From: Bifidobacterium sp. ESL0690 | GTDB taxonomy: Bacteria; Actinomycetota; Actinomycetes; Actinomycetales; Bifidobacteriaceae | NCBI RefSeq assembly: GCF_029392315.1 | Contig: NZ_CP113939.1 | Span: 2,294,001-2,358,000 of the forward strand | Reading direction: 5' to 3' | DNA: 64,000 nucleotides | In this document: positions 44,142 through 52,095 of the stretch, one piece after another | Position numbering within the stretch: the first letter of the stretch is position 1 | Layout: each line of letters starts with the position of its first letter | Translations under genes and position numbers: made by a program | Notes under the pieces: generated by a model | Databases searched by the model: none | Told to the model about the DNA's origin: nothing | What the model saw: only the letters and a program-made list of their open reading frames with translations

Positions 44142-45590
44142 ATGGCATTTGAATTTGAGAAGGACCTGAAGGTCACCAAGACGAACATCCCGGGGCTTTT
44201 GGTGTTCGACCTGCCGGTGCACGGCGACAACCGGGGCTGGTTCAAGGAGAACTGGCAGCGGGCCAAGATGACGGCGCTGGGGCTGCCGGACTTCGGGCCG
44301 GTGCAGAACAACATCAGCTACAACGACAAGAAGGGCGTGACTCGTGGCATCCACGCCGAGCCCTGGGACAAGTACATCTCGATCGCGGCCGGCGAGATCT
44401 TCGGCGCGTGGGTGGACCTGCGTCCCGGGGAGAGCTTCGGCCAGGTCTATACGACCCGTCTTGACCCGTCGCGGGCGATCTACGTGCCGCGCGGGGTGGG
44501 CAACAGCTTCCAGGCCTTGCAGGACGGGACGGTGTACACGTATCTGGTGAACGCGCACTGGTCGCTGGAGCAGAAGAAGACGTACACGTTCGTCAACCTC
44601 GCGGACCCGGACCTCGGCATCGACTGGCCGATCCCGTTGGAGCAGAGCGAGCGGAGCGAGGCCGACCTGCACCACCCGATGCTCAGGGACGCCAAGCCCA
44701 TGGCCCCCAAACGCACCCTCGTCACCGGATGCAACGGACAGGTCGGTCACGCCATTCGAAAGTATGTTCAGGAACATCATCTCGACAGCTTTGAATTCGT
44801 CGATTCCGATACGTTCGACATCACCGATCCTGCTGCTTATGAGAACTATGACTGGGACCTCTACGGCACCATCATCAACACCGCGGCCTTCACGGCAGTG
44901 GACAAGGCCGAAACCCCTGCCGGCCGGAAGGCAGCTTGGAACACGAATGTCAGCGGTGTAGCAAACCTCGCCAAGGTTGCCACGCGCCACGGCATCACTT
45001 TGGTCCATATTTCCAGCGATTACGTTTTCGATGGAACCGCCGAGCAGCACACGGAAGATGAAGGCTTCGCGCCCTTGGGCGTATACGGCGAGACCAAGGC
45101 CGCTGCCGACGCCATCGTCTCCACTGTCCCCCGCCACTACATCATCCGCTCAAGCTGGATCGTCGGCGACGGCAAGAACTTCGTGACCCGTATGCTCGGG
45201 CTTGCCGAACAGGCCGCCGAAACCCAAAAGCAGACCGCACAGGCGCCCAACGATCAAAGCGGACGCCTCACCTTCGTTGGCGATTTGGTCAAGGGCATCT
45301 TCCACCTGCTCGATTCCGGATGCGATTACGGCACCTACAATCTCACCGGTTCCGGCCGTGTGGCGTCCTGGTACGATATCGCCGCCAAGATCTTCGAGCT
45401 GGAAGGCGTCGATACCAAATATATCGACGCGAATTCCGTGGATACCTACGCCGCCCAGACCGGCGGTTCCAAGCGCCCACACCACTGCGCGCTGGACCTT
45501 TCCAAGATTCGCAGCACCGGTTTCGAGCCTGCGGATTGGGAGCAGCTTCTCGAAACGTATCTGGCCGACCACAAGCGTAATCAGGACTAA
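44142..45590 (+). CDS. rmlCD: Fused dTDP-4-dehydrorhamnose 3,5-epimerase / reductase (RmlC-RmlD)
   Basis: 482 residues with two enzymes in one chain. Residues 1-185 are a cupin RmlC (GLLVFDLPVHGDNRGWFKE, NISYNDKKGVTRGIHAEPWDKY, VPRGVGNSFQAL). Residues 190-482 are RmlD (RTLVTGCNGQVGHAIRK, NTAAFTAVDKAE, HISSDYVFDG, YGETKAAAD). Together they convert the 4-keto intermediate to dTDP-L-rhamnose in the cytosol. The fusion is common in bifidobacteria. Base use changes at the domain border near 44700: row 44461-44520 has 42 G/C in 60, row 45001-45060 has 31 in 60. The first half favours GGG, GCG and GTG codons. Confidence 0.94.
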   Translation: MAFEFEKDLKVTKTNIPGLLVFDLPVHGDNRGWFKENWQRAKMTALGLPDFGPVQNNISYNDKKGVTRGIHAEPWDKYISIAAGEIFGAWVDLRPGESFGQVYTTRLDPSRAIYVPRGVGNSFQALQDGTVYTYLVNAHWSLEQKKTYTFVNLADPDLGIDWPIPLEQSERSEADLHHPMLRDAKPMAPKRTLVTGCNGQVGHAIRKYVQEHHLDSFEFVDSDTFDITDPAAYENYDWDLYGTIINTAAFTAVDKAETPAGRKAAWNTNVSGVANLAKVATRHGITLVHISSDYVFDGTAEQHTEDEGFAPLGVYGETKAAADAIVSTVPRHYIIRSSWIVGDGKNFVTRMLGLAEQAAETQKQTAQAPNDQSGRLTFVGDLVKGIFHLLDSGCDYGTYNLTGSGRVASWYDIAAKIFELEGVDTKYIDANSVDTYAAQTGGSKRPHHCALDLSKIRSTGFEPADWEQLLETYLADHKRNQD

Positions 45591-45603
45591 CTAAGGAGAC
45601 GTT

Positions 45604-46491
45604 ATGAAAGGCATTATTCTCGCCGGAGGTTCCGGCACACGTCTTTATCCGTTGACGACGGTGACTTCGAAGCAACTACTGCCCGTCTACAACAAGCCGA
45701 TGATCTATTATCCGATGAGCGTGCTCATGCTCGCCGGAATTCGCGACATCCTGGTGATTTCCACGCCAAAGGACCTGCCGAACTTCGAACGCTTGCTCGG
45801 CGACGGGAGCCAGTTCGGGCTCAACCTTTCCTACAAGGTGCAGCCCAGCCCTGACGGCCTTGCCCAGGCGTTCATCATCGGTGAAGACTTCATTGATGGT
45901 GATTCCTGCGCGCTGGTGCTCGGCGACAACATCTTCTACGGCAACGGCCTGAGTCAGGTGCTTAAGCGCGCTGTCAAAGTGAAGCATGGCGCTTCCGTGT
46001 TCGGCTACTACGTCGACGATCCGGAACGTTACGGCGTCGTGGAATTCGATAAGAATCATAAGGCAGTGAGCATCGTCGAAAAGCCGGAACATCCGGCCTC
46101 GAATTACGCGGTCACCGGTCTCTATTTCTACGACAACCGCGTGGTCGATTTCGCCAAGCAGGTTCGTCCTTCGGCGCGAGGCGAGCTGGAAATCACCGAT
46201 CTCAACAAGATGTATCTGGAAGACGATTCTTTGAATGTGCTGACGCTGAGCCGTGGCTATGCTTGGCTCGACACCGGCACCATGGACTCGCTTTACGAGG
46301 CCGGCGAATTCGTGCGCACCGTCGAGCGCGCACAGGGCCTGCCGATTGCAGTGCTCGAGGAAATCGCTTATGAGAACAACTGGATCAGTCGCGACCAGCT
46401 GCTCGAAGCCGCCCACAAATATGGCAAGAGCCCTTACGGCCAGCACCTGCTGCAAGTGGCCGAGAACAAGATTCTTGCCTCGGATATCTAA
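45604..46491 (+). CDS. rmlA: Glucose-1-phosphate thymidylyltransferase
   Basis: 295 residues, standard size. Makes dTDP-glucose from dTTP and glucose 1-phosphate, the first step of the rhamnose pathway. [77 protein letters not shown] and [15 protein letters not shown] are family signatures. TAAGGAGA precedes the ATG, 13 bases after rmlCD. Allosteric control by dTDP-rhamnose is known for the family. Confidence 0.96.
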   Translation: MKGIILAGGSGTRLYPLTTVTSKQLLPVYNKPMIYYPMSVLMLAGIRDILVISTPKDLPNFERLLGDGSQFGLNLSYKVQPSPDGLAQAFIIGEDFIDGDSCALVLGDNIFYGNGLSQVLKRAVKVKHGASVFGYYVDDPERYGVVEFDKNHKAVSIVEKPEHPASNYAVTGLYFYDNRVVDFAKQVRPSARGELEITDLNKMYLEDDSLNVLTLSRGYAWLDTGTMDSLYEAGEFVRTVERAQGLPIAVLEEIAYENNWISRDQLLEAAHKYGKSPYGQHLLQVAENKILASDI

Positions 46492-46543
46492 AGTTCCCCT
46501 GGCGGATGATATTCGTCAGGAAAAGCGAAATAAATAAATATGG

Positions 46544-46588
46544 AAAGTGGGTGGGAACCGAACAAGTGATTCGGTTCCCACCCACTTT
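46544..46588. terminator. 19-bp perfect inverted repeat after rmlA
   Basis: Perfect 19-nt arms (46544-46562 and 46570-46588) with a 7-nt loop. The core GTGGGTGGGAACCGAA pairs with TTCGGTTCCCACCCAC, with AAA and TTT flanks. It lies between rmlA and the convergent muramidase gene. Confidence 0.85.
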
Positions 46589-46624
46589 ATCTGCCACAAT
46601 GAAGTAGCATATTACATCAACTTA

Positions 46625-48658
46625 TCAGACGCCAAATGCATAGGTCTTGGTGTCAGCCAACCGGCCATCCCAAGTATACAATTCGTAATGCGTCCAATAC
46701 ACGCCTCTTCTCGGATGCCACATGGCCCACTGCCCGCCGAATTGCTGCACCCAACGCCCAGCGCCGTAATCATAAATCTTCATCTGGTAATGAGACCAGG
46801 GATTGCTGGAACTCATGCCCAAAAGAATACCGCCATTACTCCACCCGGAATAGGTGCCGGTTATATATGTATTTCCGGCGGTATAGTGGAACGCTATCGT
46901 TTTGGTGCCTATGGAACGTTGGGTTGCCCTATCGCGGACCTCGAGCTGCAGCCAATAATCGCCGGAATTGGCGTACCAGCTGGCCCAGTTGCCTCCTACC
47001 CAACCGGTGATGTCACGCCACGTACGACTACCCAGATCGTAACTTTGCCACTTGTAATCCACAGGACTGCCATTGAGCCCTGCGGATGTGCCGATGTCGA
47101 TATAATCGTTACGCATAATCCAGATGATGTTGAGATCACTCTGATAATTGCCGAAAGCGTTCGCGTCGACAGTGCCTATGCCGTCAATCCAATTGTTGTC
47201 GGCATATTGCCAGCCGCGGTCGTTGGTCGGGAAATTAAACCCTACCCGCGAGCCATAGCTTGCCACCCAGCGGGTTCTTGAATGGATATTTCCGGAATTA
47301 AGCGGGCCGTAGAGATAAGACGTATATGAATAGACGGAAACATTGCCGTATCCGCTGAGCTGGACCTGCATGAACCAGTTATTGACAACGCCATCGTAGA
47401 CCGAAGGCGAAGTAGGAGGGGCATGACCCGTCCATGTCCAATTCTCCAAATCGTAAAATACCGGATAGCTCAAGTCGCCGGGGCTTACGCCAAGTTGGCG
47501 GAGTTTCTGGACGGTATCACTGCCCTCTGCGGCTCCGGAATTATTGTCGTACGCATACGAGTAAAGGTAGACGCCGAACGGGATTCCCAGACGCTTGCAT
47601 TCATTGACATTGCGCTGGGCCTGATAATCGAGCCTATTGCCCCAACCGAAACCGATACGGATGATCGCGCCTTCGACACCCGCGTTTTTCGCCCGCTGCC
47701 AGTCAATCGTGCCTTGGTGCTCGGAAACGTCAACCACGCCCTTGGCCTGCTGGGCGAAAAGATTGCCGCCGTACTCGAAGAACGCCTGCGTGCCGTTGTA
47801 CCAGCCCCAATAGGCGCCATACTGGTTGTTTTGCAAAGCGACATTGTGCACATTGCCGCTGGCCACATTCGATTTTTGAACGTAGGCAGCGCCGTTGGCA
47901 CTCTGTGAAGATGGGCTGGACGAGGAATTCCCCGAAGGAGACGATGCGTTATTCCCGGTTGAGGATTTGGCGGAAGGCTCATTGCCGGCCGGCGTATTTG
48001 AAGGATTCGAAGAAGAAGAATCGCTGCCACTGGGAGCATTGGGCGACGGAGAAGGAGCTGAAGACGAGGAAGATGGAGAGGAGGCGCTGCCATTTACGCC
48101 ATTATTCGCGCTACTATTATTCCCGCTGCTGCCATTGCTGCCGGCATTGGCATCGCCGCCGTTTTTCTGCACGGCCTGCTTCACTTCGCCGGCTTCGACA
48201 GGAATGAAGTGCTTGCCACCGGTTTTGGCAAGCGGGTCGGGCTGCTTGGTTGGTGTGCCGACCAACTTCGGGTCGGTCACCGGCTTGCCGGTTTCCACAT
48301 TCTTGACCTGACCGTCCTTGGTCACAGCCAGATCCTTGGAAACGACTGTGGCATCGTCGGGAACGGCGGCGCTGACCTTGTCCGGCAACTTCTGGCTCGG
48401 GTTATCGGGCATGGTGTCTTTCGCATCATCGGCTGCAGGAGATACCCGCTGATTGCCGATAGTGTTGCTGCCAAAACTGTTTCTCTGCGTGCCCAGCGCC
48501 GGGCTAGAAGTCGTGGAACCGATACCAGCTTGGCCCAAACCGCTCAGGTTCGTGTCGCTCGCCGCCTGTGCCGGAACCGCAGTCAACGCCAGTCCCAACG
48601 CCGGAATCGCTATCACCACCCCAAGTTTGGTAGCCAACTGCGTGAACCTAGTCTTCAT
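46625..48658 (-). CDS. Secreted GH25 muramidase with C-terminal tandem repeats
   Basis: 677 residues from ATG 48658 (GAGAGG seven bases upstream). Signal peptide KLGVVIAIPALGLALTAVPAQAA. An N-terminal domain (about 80-160), then a Ser/Asn/Pro-rich linker of about 100 residues. The GH25 domain follows at about 305-505, with the catalytic acids in GVVDVSEHQGTIDW and YPVFYDLENW and also GIPFGVYLYSYA. The last 170 residues hold two tandem copies of an aromatic-rich module ending GxYWLQLEVR...TIAF and GVYWTHYELY...TYAF, likely wall-binding. It would cut the peptidoglycan glycan chain. It is the only gene of this kind beside the rhamnan cluster, suggesting wall remodelling. Confidence 0.9.
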   Translation of the reverse strand: MKTRFTQLATKLGVVIAIPALGLALTAVPAQAASDTNLSGLGQAGIGSTTSSPALGTQRNSFGSNTIGNQRVSPAADDAKDTMPDNPSQKLPDKVSAAVPDDATVVSKDLAVTKDGQVKNVETGKPVTDPKLVGTPTKQPDPLAKTGGKHFIPVEAGEVKQAVQKNGGDANAGSNGSSGNNSSANNGVNGSASSPSSSSSAPSPSPNAPSGSDSSSSNPSNTPAGNEPSAKSSTGNNASSPSGNSSSSPSSQSANGAAYVQKSNVASGNVHNVALQNNQYGAYWGWYNGTQAFFEYGGNLFAQQAKGVVDVSEHQGTIDWQRAKNAGVEGAIIRIGFGWGNRLDYQAQRNVNECKRLGIPFGVYLYSYAYDNNSGAAEGSDTVQKLRQLGVSPGDLSYPVFYDLENWTWTGHAPPTSPSVYDGVVNNWFMQVQLSGYGNVSVYSYTSYLYGPLNSGNIHSRTRWVASYGSRVGFNFPTNDRGWQYADNNWIDGIGTVDANAFGNYQSDLNIIWIMRNDYIDIGTSAGLNGSPVDYKWQSYDLGSRTWRDITGWVGGNWASWYANSGDYWLQLEVRDRATQRSIGTKTIAFHYTAGNTYITGTYSGWSNGGILLGMSSSNPWSHYQMKIYDYGAGRWVQQFGGQWAMWHPRRGVYWTHYELYTWDGRLADTKTYAFGV

Positions 48659-49290
48659 CATCTCGCCTCTCAAATCGGTCATTTTCATTGGAGAACCCGG
48701 TTTGCCAACATCCGCCTTGCGCGTTTACCGAAAGTTCTCAATTTGACACATTTCCGTTCTTTTATCTTGAAATTCGTTTTGCCCGATGAACCAATCTACC
48801 AGCTCTTCAATAAGAGCAAACGCGTCCAATCTGATGTAATAGTAATGCCATCAACAAAAAATACAGGCATAAGACCGAAATATTAGCGAAATCATAACAG
48901 TTTATTACAGACAAGAAGAAACCAACACCTTGTGCTGCCTTTGAATACTGTTAAATACACGTGGTTAAAATATACTTTCTTAGCACTTTCCTTGATTCCA
49001 TATCAGCTAAATAGAACATTTTTAATGTTATCTTTCAGACATTCACTCTATAGTAATTCATCAAGTCAATAGTTTTTGTCGGAATAATAGCGGATAAATC
49101 GCACCACAACGAATTCTACAAAATTCAGCACCTCGCGCCATTATTCGTGTGCTACACTAAATGAGTCGGCACAGCAAAGTGTCGGAACAATCTGAACGAG
49201 TTGTTCTTGTGCAAAGGATGTTCACTGTAACATCCGTCGAGCAAAACATCCCGTCGTCTATTGGCAAAAGCCGATAGGAAGGAATGCATC
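48659..49290. other. AT-rich divergent region, muramidase / small protein
   Basis: About 630 bases with no supported gene and much lower GC than its surroundings (row 48961-49020 has 18 G/C in 60). A short hairpin, GGATGTT with AACATCC (49216-49235), lies in the likely leader of the downstream gene. TACACT at 49153-49158 may be a -10 box. The rest shows no recognisable structure. Confidence 0.45.
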
Positions 49291-49692
49291 ATGGCAGATG
49301 ACAAAACCATCGTCGTTGATCCGGCGCTTTACGGCGAAACCGCAGCCGAGAAGACCGCAGAGGCCAACAAGGTAGCCCGCAAATTCGGCATCGGGGATGA
49401 CGCCCTTGCCAAAGTCGAGGATTTCAAGAAGGAATTGACCGACCATAACGCTTGGGATTTGCCGTTTATGGGCTATATCGACGAGGACGGATACGGCTAT
49501 GCCTACGTCCCCGACAAGGCCATCGCGCCGCCGAACTGGGATGCGCATGCGGCTTTCAAGTCCCTCCCCTATGACGCCCAGACCGCGTTCGCAATTCGTA
49601 TGCTCTTCACGCACCGTGATGTCGATCGTTACGGCGCCACAATGTTCCTGCATTATGAGCGCAATTTCGACATCAAGTTCAAGGAAGACTGA
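49291..49692 (+). CDS. Small acidic protein of unknown function
   Basis: 133 residues from ATG 49291, preceded by AGGAAGGA at good spacing; an ATG-less extension to 49261 is not supported. Soluble, acidic, Tyr- and Asp-rich (NAWDLPFMGYIDEDGYGYAYVPDKAIAPPNW, FAIRMLFTHRDVDRYGATMFLHYERNFDIKF). No family recognised. Balanced composition and the strong start site make it a real gene. Confidence 0.75.
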   Translation: MADDKTIVVDPALYGETAAEKTAEANKVARKFGIGDDALAKVEDFKKELTDHNAWDLPFMGYIDEDGYGYAYVPDKAIAPPNWDAHAAFKSLPYDAQTAFAIRMLFTHRDVDRYGATMFLHYERNFDIKFKED

Positions 49693-49707
49693 AAGTAATT
49701 AGTTAGT

Positions 49708-49785
49708 CTTTGCGAACGCGATAACGCTATGTTCGCTGATGCTCTTTCCATTGGAGGGCTCCAGCGAGCATAGCGTTATTTTGTG
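49708..49785 (+). terminator. Terminator after the small acidic protein gene
   Basis: Inverted repeat with arms GATAACGCTATG (49719-49730) and CATAGCGTTATT near 49769, extended inward by TTCGCTG/CCAGCGAG pairs, followed by TTTTG. Likely intrinsic terminator. Confidence 0.65.
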
Positions 49786-49840
49786 CGCCTCAACCAATTC
49801 GGAAATCACGGAATAGGTGACCACAGCCCATCCATCGGAC

Positions 49841-50060
49841 CTGCACTTTTTTCACGTCGCTACCCAAAAAGTGCAGTTAACACCATCCATAACGCACTTT
49901 TTGCGTATTTACGTCAAGAAAGTGCACATTACTTTCTACAAAATGCACTTTTTGGACATTCCCGTAAAAAGGTGCACGTCACGCTCCGCAAAACGCACTT
50001 CCCACGCACTACCGCCAGGAAAGTGCACATTACGTTCCCCAAAACGCACTTTTTGGACAT
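49841..50060. repeat. Intergenic hairpin array D (four units)
   Basis: AAAGTGCA-type words start near 49868, 49919, 49969 and 50020, about 50 bases apart. Each unit is GAAAGTGCACATTAC, about eight variable bases, then AAATGCACTTTTTGGACAT or a close form, forming a hairpin. A half unit (CTGCACTTTTTT) precedes. Core sequence differs from arrays B, C and E but the build is alike. It lies 3' of the small protein gene and 5' of tRNA-Ser. Confidence 0.75.
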
Positions 50061-50187
50061 CGGCTTACAAAATATCATCGAACCGCCACGCCGACGCCGA
50101 AATTGCTTGCGAAGCTCGCGGGCTCATGGTATCTTATTTAAGTTGTGTGTTGTGAGGTCTGCTTGCAGACTTGGCAATGTGCATGCT

Positions 50188-50275
50188 GGAGAATTCGCCT
50201 AGTGGTCTATGGCGCACGCTTGGAAAGCGTGTTGGTGTAACAGCCTCACGAGTTCGAATCTCGTATTCTCCGCCA
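50188..50275 (+). tRNA. tRNA-Ser(GGA)
   Basis: 88-nt class II tRNA. Acceptor GGAGAAT with ATTCTCC, discriminator G and encoded CCA. The anticodon arm CACGC-TTGGAAA-GCGTG gives GGA; the long variable arm TTGGTGTAACAGCCTC and T-loop TTCGAAT are present. Confidence 0.95.
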
Positions 50276-50277
50276 GT

Positions 50278-50318
50278 AGCCCGGAAGCCCTGAAATACCA
50301 AGGTTTCCGGGATTTTTT
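50278..50318 (+). terminator. Terminator after tRNA-Ser
   Basis: CCCGGAA (50280-50286) pairs with TTCCGGG (50308-50314) around a 21-nt loop with inner pairs, followed by ATTTTTTCT. Confidence 0.7.
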
Positions 50319-50609
50319 CTGCCAAAACGGTGGGAAAAATAACAGGACGAAACACTTACTTCCATAAGGCCAAACCCCGGATTACAAACCAAATATTCTG
50401 GCCTATAACCCGGGGAAAGCACCGAGAAAAAGGCACCGGAAAAGTGCAGCTGCTTTACCCCCTATCGGGTTGAAACTACAACTCTATTGTTAGAAATGTC
50501 CGGTTATGAGTGATAGCCAAAAAATATCCGGTATCGCCCAGAAAATATCGTAGATACCGGCCAGAATATCGACTTACCGCCGAGAATATTTAAACAACTT
50601 CTTATAAAA
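50319..50609. other. Intergenic region between tRNA-Ser and sortase gene
   Basis: About 290 bases with no gene. The motif (A)AATATC(C/G)G or AGAATAT(C/T) recurs several times between about 50520 and 50625 (AAAATATCCGG, AAAATATCG, AGAATATCG, AGAATATTT), a short degenerate direct repeat of unknown role at the end of the pilus operon. Confidence 0.4.
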
Positions 50610-51770
50610 CTAATACAGAATATTCTGCGAATCAGTTGGGTAGCCGTTCCGTTTTTTCGCCTTCTGAAAGACGGAATTAACACGGCGGTGACGTGCCGGG
50701 ACGAAGCTGCGGCGCGACAGTTTTACAGCGATGAGACCGACGATGAGGACGGCTAGAGCGATGAGAATGGCGATGAGCATGGGATCTCCTTTAGCATTAT
50801 TGGGATTGGGAATTGGATGAGGGATGGATTGCCGGGTGGCGGTGATGACAAGGCGCTGCGTATTGATGGCGTAAGGGGTGCAGGTCATGAGCGTCACCAG
50901 GTCGCGGCCAGGCACCACGCGGTAAAGGTGGGTGTCTTGCGGGTCGATGACGTGGATGCCGGTGACGCGATAGCCCATCGTGCGTCCGAGCGTCTGGACA
51001 TAGAAGATGTCGCCGCGCTTGAGCTCGTCGAGGCGCGTGAACAGCAGGGCGCTGCTCAGCCCGCGATGGCCACTTAGGACGGCGTTCGTCGATTTGCCGC
51101 CGATGGGCAGGCTTGTGCCGTAAAGGTGACCGGCACCATGGAGCAGCGCGTCGTCAGAGGTGCCGTGGTAAATCGGCATGTTCACCGAAATCTTGGGGAT
51201 GCGGACATTGCCCATCACCCCGTCGCCGACATTGAGAAGACTTTGGTATTCGCGGTCGTCGTCACTCAGTGTTTTCGGCTTGGATGGTGTCGAATCAGAC
51301 GAACCGGACGCGTTGGACGCACCCGACGAACCGGACGCACCAAGTGAGCCGGTCATCTTGGACAAACCGGACGAACCCGGCGAGCTGACCGAACCGTGCA
51401 CACCCACCGAATTACCCGACTTTACAAATCCCGAAGATCCGGAAGAACCAGTCGCAAATGGATCGACGAACTCCCCCAACGCGTTCTGCCCGGAGGCCGC
51501 TATACGCCGGTTATAAGCTAGGGCGCGATTGTATTCGTTAACGACCTTGCCTCGCGGCCAACGCTCGACACGGCTTGCAGAATTTTCGACCAACCGGCTC
51601 TGCCGATACGTCTGAATCGTCCACACAGTCGGGAACCACGCAATGGCAACGACCAGCGAGACGGCGCAGCATACCAGCAACACGTCAACAACGCGGATGA
51701 CAACCCTGCGAGCAGTGCTCGATTCGGCAGTTTTGCCGCGCATAATCGCGTCGAAATCGGGGAATAGCAA
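50610..51770 (-). CDS. Class C sortase of the pilus locus
   Basis: 386 residues. The TTG at 51770 has GGAGG seven bases upstream, which decides it over an ATG eight codons earlier whose AAGG abuts the start. An N-terminal helix (VDVLLVCCAVSLVVAIAWF) and a C-terminal helix (PMLIAILIALAVLIVGLIAV) bracket the domain. Catalytic His in LSGHRG, Cys in TLMTCTPY and Arg in VITATR. The lid motif DPF (in EFVDPFATG) marks class C, the pilus polymerases. A Gly/Ser-rich insert of about 55 residues directly follows the lid. It links the pilins encoded upstream via their LPxTG motifs. Confidence 0.92.
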   Translation of the reverse strand: MLFPDFDAIMRGKTAESSTARRVVIRVVDVLLVCCAVSLVVAIAWFPTVWTIQTYRQSRLVENSASRVERWPRGKVVNEYNRALAYNRRIAASGQNALGEFVDPFATGSSGSSGFVKSGNSVGVHGSVSSPGSSGLSKMTGSLGASGSSGASNASGSSDSTPSKPKTLSDDDREYQSLLNVGDGVMGNVRIPKISVNMPIYHGTSDDALLHGAGHLYGTSLPIGGKSTNAVLSGHRGLSSALLFTRLDELKRGDIFYVQTLGRTMGYRVTGIHVIDPQDTHLYRVVPGRDLVTLMTCTPYAINTQRLVITATRQSIPHPIPNPNNAKGDPMLIAILIALAVLIVGLIAVKLSRRSFVPARHRRVNSVFQKAKKRNGYPTDSQNILY

Positions 51771-52095
51771 GGGTAAACCTCCAATCGCTGTCATCCTTCG
51801 TAGTGAATAGATAAAAGTAACGTTCAGGAATCAAGAATTTGGCGCTTAACACTCAGCACTCAACGTTTATTGATGGGAATTTCGCGTTCCTTGCTTTCAG
51901 CAGAGAATCCACGGATTTGAGGAACGTTGGAATTTCAACGATTTGATATTTTCGGATTGCGGGACACGACGATTGCGCAGCACAGAAACCACAACTTGTT
52001 CATTTTTGCTGTTCCGTGCTGCGCGCTTGTAATTTTATCGATATTTTTACCTCAAAATCATCAAAATACAATGATTTCAAGGCTTTACCAGCTCA
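51771..52095. other. Intergenic region between pilin and sortase genes
   Basis: About 320 bases without a gene. AT-rich in the middle (51990-52080). An inverted pair GATTTGATATTTTCGG is not convincing and no clear terminator was found. Transcription may read through from the pilin to the sortase gene. Confidence 0.35.

Noticed and set aside
46544..46588. Transposon terminal repeats
   Set aside because: The long perfect inverted repeats here and at 20958 and 37771 are single hairpins with short loops at gene ends. No transposase or target duplication is present.
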